Shown: piece after piece, positions 8,662 to 16,007 of the stretch
Position numbering within the stretch: position 1 is the first letter of the stretch
Layout of the letters: every line of letters starts with the position of its first letter
Assembly: GCA_002102225.1 (NCBI GenBank)
Contig: LQPB01000029.1
Coordinates: forward strand, 54,167-118,166
Reading direction: 5' to 3'
Source of the DNA: Mycobacterium interjectum
Lineage (GTDB): Bacteria; Actinomycetota; Actinomycetes; Mycobacteriales; Mycobacteriaceae
Length of the DNA stretch: 64,000 nt
Translations under genes and position numbers: made by a program
Notes under the pieces: generated by a model
Database searches by the model: none
What the model was told of the DNA's origin: nothing
Seen by the model: only the letters and a program-made list of their open reading frames with translations

Positions 8662-10827
8662 CTACAGCATGCAGGACACGCAGCCCTCGACCTCGGTGCC
8701 CTCCAGCGCCATCTGCCGCAAGCGGATGTAGTACAGCGTCTTGATCCCCTTGCGCCACGCGTAGATCTGCGCCTTGTTCACGTCGCGGGTGGTGGCGGTG
8801 TCCTTGAAGAACAGCGTCAGGCTCAACCCCTGGTCCACGTGCTGGGTGGCCGCGGCGTAGGTGTCGATGATCTTCTCGTAACCGATCTCGTAGGCGTCCT
8901 GGTAGTACTCCAGGTTGTCGTTGGTCATGTAGGGCGCCGGGTAGTAGACCCGCCCGATCTTGCCCTCCTTGCGGATCTCGACCTTCGACACGATGGGGTG
9001 GATCGAGCTGGTCGAGTGGTTGATGTAGGAGATTGACCCGGTCGGCGGCACCGCCTGCAGGTTCTGGTTGTAGATGCCGTTCGCCTGGACCGACTCCTTG
9101 AGCCGCTTCCAATCGTCCTGCGTCGGAATGCGAATGCCCGCGTCCGCGAACAACTGTCGCACCTTGTCGGTCGCGGGCTCCCAGACCTGCTCGGTGTACT
9201 TGTCGAAGAACTCCCCCGAGGCGTACTTGGACTTCTCGAACCCCTTGAAGTGGCTGCCACGTTCGATCGCGATGCGGTTGGAGGCCCGCAGGGCGTGGTA
9301 GAGCACCGTGTAGAAGTAGATGTTGGTGAAGTCGACGCCTTCTTCGGACCCGTAGAAGATGCCCTCCCGCGCCAGGTAGCCGTGCAGGTTCATCTGCCCC
9401 AGCCCGATCGCGTGGGAATCGTTGTTGCCCTGCTCGATTGAGGGCACCGACGTGATGTGGGTCTGGTCGCTCACCGCGGTCAGCGCGCGGATGGCCACCT
9501 CGATCGTCTGGGCGAAGTCCGGCGAATCCATCGTCTTGGCGATATTCAGCGAGCCGAGGTTGCACGAAATGTCCTTGCCCACTTTGGCATAGGACAGGTC
9601 CTCGTTGAACAGCGACGGCGTGGACACCTGCAGGATCTCCGAGCACAGGTTCGAATGCGTGATCTTGCCGTCGATGGGATTGGCCCGGTTCACCGTGTCC
9701 TCGTACATGATGTACGGATAGCCGGACTCGAACTGCAGCTCCGCCAGCGTCTGGAAGAACTCCCGCGCCTTGATCTTGGTCTTGCGGATGCGCGCGTCGT
9801 CGACCATCTCGTAGTACTTCTCGGTCACCGAGATGTCGGCGAACGGCAGCCCGTAGACCCGTTCGACGTCGTACGGCGAGAACAGGTACATGTCCTCGTT
9901 GCGCTTGGCCAGCTCGAAGGTGATGTCGGGGATCACCACGCCCAGGCTCAGCGTCTTGATCCGGATCTTCTCGTCGGCGTTCTCCCGCTTGGTGTCCAGG
10001 AAGCGGTAGATGTCGGGGTGATGGGCGTGCAGGTACACCGCGCCGGCGCCCTGGCGCGCCCCCAGCTGATTGGCGTAGGAGAACGAGTCCTCGAGCAGCT
10101 TCATGATGGGGATGACGCCCGAGGACTGGTTTTCGATGTTCTTGATCGGCGCCCCGTGCTCGCGAATGTTGCTCAGCAGCAACGCGACTCCCCCGCCGCG
10201 CTTGGACAGCTGCAGGGCGGAGTTGATCGATCGCCCGATCGACTCCATGTTGTCCTCGATGCGCAGCAGAAAGCAGCTCACCGGCTCGCCGCGCTGCTTC
10301 TTGCCCGAGTTCAGGAACGTCGGGGTGGCCGGCTGGAAGCGCCCGTCGATGATCTCGTCGACCAGCTTCTCGGCCAGGCCGGTGTCGCCGGACGCCAGGG
10401 TCAGCGCCACCATGACGACCCGGTCCTCGAAGCGCTCCAGGTAGCGCTTCCCGTCGAACGTCTTCAGCGTGTAGGAGGTGTAGTACTTGAACGCGCCGAG
10501 AAACGTCGGGAACCGGAACTTTTTCGCGTAGGCGCGGTCCAGCAGCTCCTTGACGAAGTTGCGCGAGTACTGGTCGAGAACCTCACGCTCGTAATAGTTC
10601 TCGCGAATCAGGTAGTCGAGCTTCTCGTCCTGGTTGTGGAAGAAGACCGTGTTCTGGTTGACGTGCTCGAGGAAGTACTGGCGCGCCGCCAGGACGTCCT
10701 TGTCGAACTGAATCCTGCCGTCCGCGTCGTACAGGTTCAGCATCGCGTTCAGCGCGTGGTAGTCCGTCTCCTCGGACGACGCGTGCGTGCCGGCGGCTAC
10801 AGGCTCTGCAGTGACGGTTGGTGGCAC
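8662..10827 (-). CDS. nrdE: Class Ib ribonucleoside-diphosphate reductase, large subunit NrdE
   Basis: A 721-residue catalytic subunit that reduces NDPs to dNDPs with the radical supplied by NrdF2 and electrons from NrdH. Recognisable parts are [19 protein letters not shown] with the first redox cysteine, the finger-loop region [21 protein letters not shown], the YYIRLRQMA tyrosines of the radical path and the C-terminal CVSC thiol pair. It lacks the ATP-cone of class Ia enzymes. The GTG start at 10825-10827 gives [11 protein letters not shown], as in M. tuberculosis NrdE, and is preceded by GGAAGGA; the reading frame continues further upstream but into nrdI. It overlaps nrdI by 31 bases. Confidence 0.97.
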   Translation of the reverse strand: MPPTVTAEPVAAGTHASSEETDYHALNAMLNLYDADGRIQFDKDVLAARQYFLEHVNQNTVFFHNQDEKLDYLIRENYYEREVLDQYSRNFVKELLDRAYAKKFRFPTFLGAFKYYTSYTLKTFDGKRYLERFEDRVVMVALTLASGDTGLAEKLVDEIIDGRFQPATPTFLNSGKKQRGEPVSCFLLRIEDNMESIGRSINSALQLSKRGGGVALLLSNIREHGAPIKNIENQSSGVIPIMKLLEDSFSYANQLGARQGAGAVYLHAHHPDIYRFLDTKRENADEKIRIKTLSLGVVIPDITFELAKRNEDMYLFSPYDVERVYGLPFADISVTEKYYEMVDDARIRKTKIKAREFFQTLAELQFESGYPYIMYEDTVNRANPIDGKITHSNLCSEILQVSTPSLFNEDLSYAKVGKDISCNLGSLNIAKTMDSPDFAQTIEVAIRALTAVSDQTHITSVPSIEQGNNDSHAIGLGQMNLHGYLAREGIFYGSEEGVDFTNIYFYTVLYHALRASNRIAIERGSHFKGFEKSKYASGEFFDKYTEQVWEPATDKVRQLFADAGIRIPTQDDWKRLKESVQANGIYNQNLQAVPPTGSISYINHSTSSIHPIVSKVEIRKEGKIGRVYYPAPYMTNDNLEYYQDAYEIGYEKIIDTYAAATQHVDQGLSLTLFFKDTATTRDVNKAQIYAWRKGIKTLYYIRLRQMALEGTEVEGCVSCML

Positions 10828-11258
10828 GTCTGTTCCTTCCAGAATTCGGCGAGACCGGCGCGGACGGCATCCACGTCGTCCGGGGTCCCCATCAGTTCGA
10901 AGCGGTAGAGGTAGGGCACGTCGCACTTGCGGGAGATCACGTTGCCCGCGTAGGCGAATTCGGCCCCGAAGTTGTTGTTGCCCGCGGCGATGACGCCGCG
11001 GATCAACGACCGGTTGTGCTCGTTGTTCAAAAAAGCGATGACCTGCTTGGGGACGTAGCCCCCCGCGTTGACGTCCGGGGTGGCCCGGCCGCCGCCGTAG
11101 GTCGGCAGGATCAGGACGTACGGCTCATCGACCTCGATGTGCCCGTGCAGCGGTATCCGCGCGGCGGGAACACCCAGCTTCTGCACGAAGCGGTGGGTGT
11201 TCTCCGACACGGAGGAGAAATAGACGAGGTTGCGCCCGGTGATGGCCCTGATATCCAT
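10797..11258 (-). CDS. nrdI: NrdI flavodoxin-like activator of NrdF
   Basis: A 153-residue flavoprotein that supplies the oxidant needed to assemble the manganese-tyrosyl radical of NrdF. The FMN-binding loops are visible: [19 protein letters not shown] (residues 10-28, phosphate loop), [15 protein letters not shown] and [15 protein letters not shown]. The ATG at 11256-11258 follows AAGGAAGG. Its last 31 bases overlap the start of nrdE, and nrdH ends 41 bases upstream, giving the standard nrdH-nrdI-nrdE order. Confidence 0.96.
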   Translation of the reverse strand: MDIRAITGRNLVYFSSVSENTHRFVQKLGVPAARIPLHGHIEVDEPYVLILPTYGGGRATPDVNAGGYVPKQVIAFLNNEHNRSLIRGVIAAGNNNFGAEFAYAGNVISRKCDVPYLYRFELMGTPDDVDAVRAGLAEFWKEQTCHQPSLQSL

Positions 11259-11299
11259 GGCACCGCAACCTTCCTTACCTGACGTCCGCCGCTCGATGC

Positions 11300-11539
11300 T
11301 CAGGCGCTCAGCGCCGGCTCCGCGAGCGCCTTGATGCGATCCGGCCGGAAGCCCGACCAGTGGTCGTTGCCCGCCACCACCACGGGGGCCTGCAGGTAGC
11401 CCAGCGCCATCACGTAGTCCCGCGACTCCGCGTCCAGCGAGATGTCCACCTTCTGATACGCGATGCCCTGCTTGTCCAGGGCCTTGAAGGTCGCGCTGCA
11501 CTGCACGCATGCCGGCTTGGTGTAGACGGTGATGGTCAT
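11300..11539 (-). CDS. nrdH: NrdH glutaredoxin-like electron donor
   Basis: A 79-residue redox protein that passes electrons from thioredoxin reductase to NrdE. The active site Cys11-Val-Gln-Cys14 sits after the first strand (TVYTKPA), and the cis-proline and glycine segment QAPVVVAG follows, as does the C-terminal WSGFRPD motif found in NrdH proteins. The ATG at 11537-11539 is preceded by AAAGGAGCGG. It is first in the nrdHIE operon, with a long leader of roughly 220 nt back to the predicted promoter. Confidence 0.96.
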   Translation of the reverse strand: MTITVYTKPACVQCSATFKALDKQGIAYQKVDISLDAESRDYVMALGYLQAPVVVAGNDHWSGFRPDRIKALAEPALSA

Positions 11540-11624
11540 GGATGCCGCTCCTTTGCGGAAGGTGGGGATGTGTTACGGACTGGCAACTACCGGGGTACTG
11601 CAACGAACTCTGTCTTCGCTGTGT

Positions 11625-11693
11625 TCAGCGGCCCGTCAGGGCCCCACATTCCCGTCGTGCGGCGGTCCGCGTCGGAGCGGCCTGCTTCGACAT
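11625..11693 (-). CDS. Possible 22-residue upstream ORF in the nrdHIE leader
   Basis: An ATG at 11691-11693 opens a 22-codon frame, MSKQAAPTRTAARREC followed by GALTGR, ending at TGA 11625-11627. It lies inside the predicted long 5' leader of nrdHIE, about 85 bp before nrdH. No strong ribosome site precedes it (CGAAG only). It could be a regulatory uORF or chance; I favour chance slightly. Confidence 0.2.
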   Translation of the reverse strand: MSKQAAPTRTAARRECGALTGR

Positions 11694-11764
11694 CTTCGAG
11701 CCGATTCGGGGAGGTCCCCCAAGCCCGGCCAGCCTGGGGATCCTGGGATCTGCCGGTGCTCGAA

Positions 11765-11812
11765 ACACTACACCTAGTGGCCGACAAGTTGTCCAGATAC
11801 AAGATGTTCTGA
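11765..11812 (-). promoter_or_regulatory. Paired NrdR-like boxes and promoter of nrdHIE
   Basis: The proximal box ACACTACACCTAGTGG (11765-11780) and the distal box ATACAAGATGTTCTGA (11797-11812) are both 16-bp matches (about 12 and 11 of 16) to the NrdR consensus, again exactly 32 bp apart. On the coding strand the proximal box contains the -10 element TAGTGT, as before nrdF2. The predicted start point near 11758 leaves a leader of about 220 nt. Confidence 0.65.
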
Positions 11813-12068
11813 ATAACAATTTTGAAATTCGCTGGTCGTAAGCCCTCTGCGCGGCACCCGCCCGGCGTGTCGCAGGTCACATCTTCATCAAGGAGCTTCA
11901 CGCGAACCGGTATAGCACCGGCCACCGACAGATCCGGCGTGATCGCCATCCCGCCGCCGCCACCACCCGACCGCCAGCAAAGCCGCCGGCGCCCAGCTGG
12001 CGGCTTCGGCCATCCGGATATCGAAACGGCGCTGGTGGCCGCCGGGCGGCTTGTTCGTTATCGCTAAA

Positions 12069-12626
12069 TCAGCCCACTTCGGCGGCGAGCTTGCCGACCA
12101 CGTCGCGCACGTTCGCCGTCAGCTCGCCGTGTTCGGCGGGCGCCTTGCCTTCCAGGGTCTTGAAGGGCACGGACAGCTTGATCGCCTCGATCACGCGGGC
12201 GCCGGCGATGCCGAACGACTTGCGGGTCTCGTCGTGCGCCCACACCCCGCCGTACTGACCGAAACCCCCGCCGATGACCGCCAACGGCTTGCCCTTCAGC
12301 GCACCGTCGCCGAACGGGCGGGACAGCCAGTCGATCGCGTTCTTGATGACCGCCGGGATGCTGCCGTTGTATTCCGGCGTGACCACCAGGGCGGCATCCG
12401 CGGCGGCCGCCGCGGCGCGCAGCGCCGCCACCGGGGCCAGCGGCGGGGCGTCGGTGGTCATGGCGTCGTCGATCTCCTCGTTGTAGAACGGCAGCTCGCT
12501 CAGCCCTTCGAAGATCGTGACGGTGACGTCGCCGGGGGCGACGGAGCGCGCCAGTTCGGCGATCTGGCGGTTGATCGACGCCGCGCGCAGGCTACCCACT
12601 AACGCCAAGACTCTTATCCCTGCCAC
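12069..12626 (-). CDS. NAD(P)H-dependent FMN reductase (Rv3054c-like)
   Basis: A 185-residue flavodoxin-fold enzyme that reduces FMN or quinone-like acceptors with NAD(P)H. It has the family's phosphate loop LVGSLRAASINRQIAE (about residues 8-23) and the PEYNGSIPAVIKNAIDW motif (about 80-96), both typical of the NADPH-dependent FMN reductase group (ChrR/YieF type). GTG at 12624-12626, preceded by GAAGGGAA, gives the start VAGIRVLALVGS; a longer frame exists but is not supported. It matches Rv3054c by order and is divergent from a TetR gene across an 89-bp spacer. It might serve redox defence or flavin supply; the true acceptor is unknown. Confidence 0.9.
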   Translation of the reverse strand: MAGIRVLALVGSLRAASINRQIAELARSVAPGDVTVTIFEGLSELPFYNEEIDDAMTTDAPPLAPVAALRAAAAAADAALVVTPEYNGSIPAVIKNAIDWLSRPFGDGALKGKPLAVIGGGFGQYGGVWAHDETRKSFGIAGARVIEAIKLSVPFKTLEGKAPAEHGELTANVRDVVGKLAAEVG

Positions 12627-12672
12627 TGATCGATTCCCTTCGGTCGTTGGTTTCCATCCTCGCATCCCCAAC

Positions 12673-12686
12673 CGGACTCTAGTCCG
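12673..12686. promoter_or_regulatory. Inverted repeat between FMN reductase and TetR
   Basis: CGGACT-CT-AGTCCG is a perfect 14-bp inverted repeat in the spacer between two divergent starts (12626 and 12716). It lies 18 bp upstream of the TetR -10 element (12704-12709), so a repressor bound here could affect both genes. Confidence 0.4.
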
Positions 12687-12703
12687 CTTTATTCCAGCGG
12701 CGT

Positions 12704-12709
12704 TAAAGT
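12704..12709 (+). promoter_or_regulatory. -10 element for a leaderless TetR-dinB2 transcript
   Basis: TAAAGT (TANNNT) lies six bases before the GTG at 12716, the spacing of mycobacterial leaderless transcripts. AGGA just before the GTG is too close for a ribosome site. Confidence 0.4.
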
Positions 12710-12715
12710 GCAGGA

Positions 12716-13318
12716 GTGAGCGCTGTCCAGCGGTTGGGTGAGCTGCCCGTGTCCGCCCCGCACGAGCGGGGCGACGCGGCGCGAAACCGCGCTCTGTTGC
12801 TCGACGCCGCCCGCGCCCTGGTCGCCGAGCGCGGCGCCGACGCCGTCACCATGGACGACGTCGCCGCGGCCGCGGGTGTCGGCAAAGGCACCCTGTTCCG
12901 CCGGTTCGGCAGCCGCGCCGGCCTGATGATGGTGCTGCTCGACGAGGACGAACGCGCCAGCCAGCAGGCCTTCCTCTTCGGGCCGCCGCCGCTGGGGCCC
13001 GATGCACCGCAGATAGATCGCCTGGTGGCATTCGGCCGGGAGCGGATCCGGTTCGTGCATACCCATCGCGAACTGCTCTCGGAAGCCCACCGCGACCCGC
13101 AGACCCGCTACAGCGCGCCGGTGCTGGTGCACCGCACCCATGTCCGGGTGCTACTGCAAGCGGCGCACACCACCGGCGATCTCGACGCTCAGACCGACGC
13201 GCTGCTGGCTCTGCTGCACGTGAACTACGTCGAGCATCAGCTCGACTTCGGCGGCCACACCCTTGAGAGCTTGGGCGACGCGTGGGAAAGCTTGGCGCGC
13301 AAGCTCTGCGGGCGATGA
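12716..13318 (+). CDS. TetR family regulator (Rv3055-like)
   Basis: A 200-residue regulator. After a short leader of about 20 residues comes a clear TetR DNA-binding domain with VTMDDVAAAAGVGKGTLFRRFGSRAGLM (about residues 44-71); the ligand domain has the LLHVNYVEHQLDF segment near the end. The start is GTG. It shares a promoter region with the divergent FMN reductase gene and its TGA overlaps the ATG of dinB2, so it is translationally coupled to a DNA polymerase gene. Gene order matches Rv3055-Rv3056. Whether it controls dinB2, itself or the FMN reductase is not known. Confidence 0.88.
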   Translation: MSAVQRLGELPVSAPHERGDAARNRALLLDAARALVAERGADAVTMDDVAAAAGVGKGTLFRRFGSRAGLMMVLLDEDERASQQAFLFGPPPLGPDAPQIDRLVAFGRERIRFVHTHRELLSEAHRDPQTRYSAPVLVHRTHVRVLLQAAHTTGDLDAQTDALLALLHVNYVEHQLDFGGHTLESLGDAWESLARKLCGR

Positions 13319-14349
13319 CACCGCGCTGGGTCCTGCACGTGGACCTCGACCAGTTCCTGGCGTCCGTCGAGCTGCGCCGCCACCCGGAACTGGCCGGGCT
13401 GCCGGTGATCGTCGGCGGCAGCGGCGATCCGGCCGAACCGCGCAAGGTCGTCACGTGCGCCTCGTATGAGGCCCGGGAATTCGGCGTGCACGCGGGGATG
13501 CCGTTGCGCACCGCCGCGCGGCGCTGCCCGGACGCCACCTTCCTCCCGTCGGATGCGGCCGCCTACGACGCCGCGTCCGACGAGGTGATGGGGTTGTTGC
13601 GCGACCTGGGGAACCCGGTCGAGGTATGGGGCTGGGACGAGGCCTACGTGGGCGTGTCGGACGAAGACCCCGCCGGGGTCGCCGAGCAGATCCGCACGAT
13701 CATCGCGTCGGAAACCGGGCTGTCGTGCTCCGTCGGCATCAGCGACAACAAGCAGCGCGCCAAGGTCGCCACCGGATTCGCGAAACCCGCCGGCGTCTTT
13801 GCGCTCACCGACGCGAACTGGATGACGGTGATGGCGGACCGCCCGGTCGACGCGTTGTGGGGCGTCGGGCCGAAGACGGCGAAAAAGCTTGCAGCCCTTG
13901 GCATCACCACGGTACGAGAACTGGCGCATGCCGACGCGGAGCTGCTGACGTCCACGTTCGGGCCTCGCACCGGCCTGTGGCTGCTGCTGCTGGCCAAGGG
14001 CGGCGGCGACACCGACGTCAGCGCCGAGCCATGGGTGCCGCGCTCCCGCAGCCACGTCGTCACCTTCCCTCGCGACCTCACCGATCGCGCCGACATGGAC
14101 GCCGCGGTAACGGCATTGGCGCGCCACGCCCTCGACGACGTGCGCGCGGCCGGGCGGATCGTCACCCGCGTCGCCGTCACCGTGCGGACCGCCACGTTTT
14201 ACACCCGCACCAAGATCCGCAAGCTCGAAGCCCCCACCACCGACGAGCGGACCATCACCGACGCCGCGGCGCGCGTCCTGGACCTCTTCGAGCTGGACCG
14301 CCCGGTTCGGCTACTCGGGGTGCGACTCGAGCTGGCGATGCCCGGCTAG
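13315..14349 (+). CDS. dinB2: Y-family DNA polymerase DinB2 (DinP, Rv3056-like)
   Basis: A 344-residue translesion polymerase. The palm motif HVDLDQFLASVEL (residues 8-20) carries the catalytic aspartates; the second site is WGWDEAYVGV near residue 105, and the helix-hairpin-helix DALWGVGPKTAKKLAALG near 180. The residue that normally blocks ribonucleotides (second aromatic of F-F/Y) is Leu15, as in M. smegmatis DinB2, which is known to insert ribonucleotides. It ends without a beta-clamp motif that I can recognise. The ATG at 13315 overlaps the TetR stop; an upstream ATG (13282) lies inside the TetR gene. Its 3' end overlaps the convergent SDR by 39 bases. Confidence 0.93.
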   Translation: MTPRWVLHVDLDQFLASVELRRHPELAGLPVIVGGSGDPAEPRKVVTCASYEAREFGVHAGMPLRTAARRCPDATFLPSDAAAYDAASDEVMGLLRDLGNPVEVWGWDEAYVGVSDEDPAGVAEQIRTIIASETGLSCSVGISDNKQRAKVATGFAKPAGVFALTDANWMTVMADRPVDALWGVGPKTAKKLAALGITTVRELAHADAELLTSTFGPRTGLWLLLLAKGGGDTDVSAEPWVPRSRSHVVTFPRDLTDRADMDAAVTALARHALDDVRAAGRIVTRVAVTVRTATFYTRTKIRKLEAPTTDERTITDAAARVLDLFELDRPVRLLGVRLELAMPG

Positions 14350-15225
14350 CGGGGCCGGGCTGGGCCGCAGCGCACGCGTGAAGATCACGTTGACCTGACG
14401 CATCGCGACGCTGTAGGGCCACCACGCCAGCCGCTTGAACGCATACAGCGCGCGGATATCCGGCGAGGTGTAGATGAGGTACCGGTTCTTTGCGACGCCG
14501 GCCAGGATCTTCTCGGCCGCCCGCTCCGGCGACACGGCGTGACCGCTGAAGCGGTCCACCCAGCGCGCGACCGCGGGGTCCTCGCGGTCGACACCGGCGA
14601 TCTCGACCGTGTCCACCAACGGAGTCTTCACCGCGCCCGGCACCACCACCGACACCCCGATGCCCTGGCGCGCCAGGTCGAAGCGCAGCACCTCGGACAG
14701 GCCGCGCAGCCCGTACTTGCTCGCGCTGTAGGCGGCGTGCCACGGCAACGCGACCAGCCCGGCCGCCGACGACACGTTGACCAGATGCCCGCCGCGCCGG
14801 GCCGCCACCATCGGCGGGACGAACGTCTCGATGACGTGGATCGGACCCATCAGGTTGATGGCGATCATCTTGCTCCACTGCTCGTGGGTCAGCCGGTCGA
14901 CGGTGCCCCACGCCGACACGCCGGCGACGTTCAGCACCACGTCCATGCTCGGATGCCCCGCGTGGACGTCGGCGGCGAACGCCGCCACCTGGCCGTAGTC
15001 GGAGATGTCGAGGGTGCGGTGGACGGGCACCTGCGCGCCGAGCGCCCGGGCGTCGGCCACCGTCAGCTCGAGGCCGTCCGCGTTGCGGTCGGTCAGATAC
15101 AGCTCGGCGCCGTCGGCGGCCAGCCGCAGGGCGGTCGCGCGCCCGATGCCGCTGGCCGCGCCCGTGACCAGGCACCGCTTCGCCGTGAAATATCCCCCCG
15201 AAGGCCTCGAAAACCCCAGCGCCAT
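14311..15225 (-). CDS. Short-chain dehydrogenase/reductase (Rv3057c-like)
   Basis: A 304-residue NAD(P)-dependent oxidoreductase. The cofactor motif is TGAASGIGRATAL (about residues 21-33), the structural NVAGV follows near 110, and the catalytic set is Ser in VNVSSAAGL with YSASK near 170. The longer C-terminal part (KRLAWWPYSVAMRQVNVIFTRAL) looks amphipathic and may associate with membranes, as in retinol-dehydrogenase-like SDRs. Order and length match Rv3057c. It lies just upstream of, and on the same strand as, nothing else: the TetR gene 18 bp before it points the same way, so the two form an operon with the TetR first. Confidence 0.9.
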   Translation of the reverse strand: MALGFSRPSGGYFTAKRCLVTGAASGIGRATALRLAADGAELYLTDRNADGLELTVADARALGAQVPVHRTLDISDYGQVAAFAADVHAGHPSMDVVLNVAGVSAWGTVDRLTHEQWSKMIAINLMGPIHVIETFVPPMVAARRGGHLVNVSSAAGLVALPWHAAYSASKYGLRGLSEVLRFDLARQGIGVSVVVPGAVKTPLVDTVEIAGVDREDPAVARWVDRFSGHAVSPERAAEKILAGVAKNRYLIYTSPDIRALYAFKRLAWWPYSVAMRQVNVIFTRALRPSPAPLAGHRQLESHPE

Positions 15226-15243
15226 GGCCGTGACCCTACCGCC

Positions 15244-15888
15244 TTACTTCGGCCCGCCGCCCCAGAGCGAATGCAGCCACAGCTGCTCGAGCACGCGGAC
15301 CCGCCGCTCCACGTCGTCCTCGGGACCGACCAGGATGGAGTCGCCCGTCAGCATCAGCGAGGTGGTGCCGGCCAGGGTGCGCACCAGGGTGGGGATGTCG
15401 TCGCTGATCGGGTCGGCGGTGCCGGCCTTCATCTCGGCGTCGACGACGGCCGCGATCTGGCGGAGGACCACCTCGAACTGCCGCTCGAGAATGTCGCGGA
15501 TCTCGATGTCGGTGTAGCGGGCCACGTTGCAGGCCGTCATCACCGGGTCGTTGTGCGCGTACACCGCCGCGGCGCTGCGGACCATCCGCTTGGCGAACTG
15601 CTCCGGCGACTCGCCGGGCCCGCGGGGGGCGAAGTACTGGGTGAGCTCCTCGAGCTCCTCGGTCGCGTCGGCCACGATCTGGGCCAGCACCGAGTACTTG
15701 GAGTCGAAGTAGAAGTAGAACCCGGATCGGGCCACGCCGGCCCGCTCGCTGATGGTGCTGACCGACAGCTCGGCGAACGGCTTTTCCTCGAGCAGGTCGC
15801 GCACCGCCTGCATGATCGCCTGCCGGTGCTTGTCGCCCCGCCGGCGCACGCCCGGTTCGCCGGGCTCCGGATTGGCGGCAGTGCTCAC
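15244..15888 (-). CDS. TetR family regulator of cyp136 and the SDR (Rv3058c-like)
   Basis: A 214-residue TetR protein, with the DNA-binding domain at about residues 20-70 (ELSVSTISERAGVARSGFYFYFDSK). The GTG at 15886-15888, preceded by GAGGGGGTGAGC-type purine sequence, is preferred; an upstream ATG (15939) would place the start codon inside the operator. It is divergent from cyp136 and followed 18 bp later by an SDR on the same strand. The perfect palindrome at 15922-15943 in the shared spacer is the natural binding site, so it probably represses itself, the SDR and cyp136 together. Confidence 0.88.
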   Translation of the reverse strand: MSTAANPEPGEPGVRRRGDKHRQAIMQAVRDLLEEKPFAELSVSTISERAGVARSGFYFYFDSKYSVLAQIVADATEELEELTQYFAPRGPGESPEQFAKRMVRSAAAVYAHNDPVMTACNVARYTDIEIRDILERQFEVVLRQIAAVVDAEMKAGTADPISDDIPTLVRTLAGTTSLMLTGDSILVGPEDDVERRVRVLEQLWLHSLWGGGPK

Positions 15889-15921
15889 CCCCTCGACCTT
15901 GCACCACGCCGCCGGAAAAGC

Positions 15922-15943
15922 AAACTTGACAGCCGTCAAGTTT
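15922..15943. promoter_or_regulatory. Perfect operator between TetR (Rv3058c-like) and cyp136
   Basis: Arms AAACTTGAC and GTCAAGTTT are perfect 9-bp inverted repeats around AGCC. It sits 34 bp upstream of the TetR GTG and 65 bp upstream of the cyp136 ATG, centred between them. The symmetry and position make it a strong TetR-family operator candidate. Confidence 0.75.
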
Positions 15944-16007
15944 TTCCCGAAGGATGGGAATCAGTGACCGCTGTCACCCGTCCCCGGGCCTGCGCAAAGG
16001 AGCCTTA

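Larger units (their letters stand above)
11540..12068. other. Gene-free region upstream of nrdHIE
   Basis: This 529-bp stretch has no convincing gene of ordinary length. It holds the nrdHIE leader (about 11540-11757), a 22-codon upstream ORF, the NrdR-like boxes and promoter, and about 250 bp (11813-12068) in which I see no clear element. Open frames crossing it lack ribosome sites and protein-like composition. Confidence 0.6.

Noticed and set aside
8090..9646. A 518-codon minus-strand frame over nrdE and the HD gene
   Set aside because: Shifted-frame shadow; both real genes are in other frames with family motifs.
11587..11949. A 120-codon minus-strand frame upstream of nrdH
   Set aside because: It runs across the NrdR-like boxes and promoter, lacks a ribosome site and looks non-protein-like.
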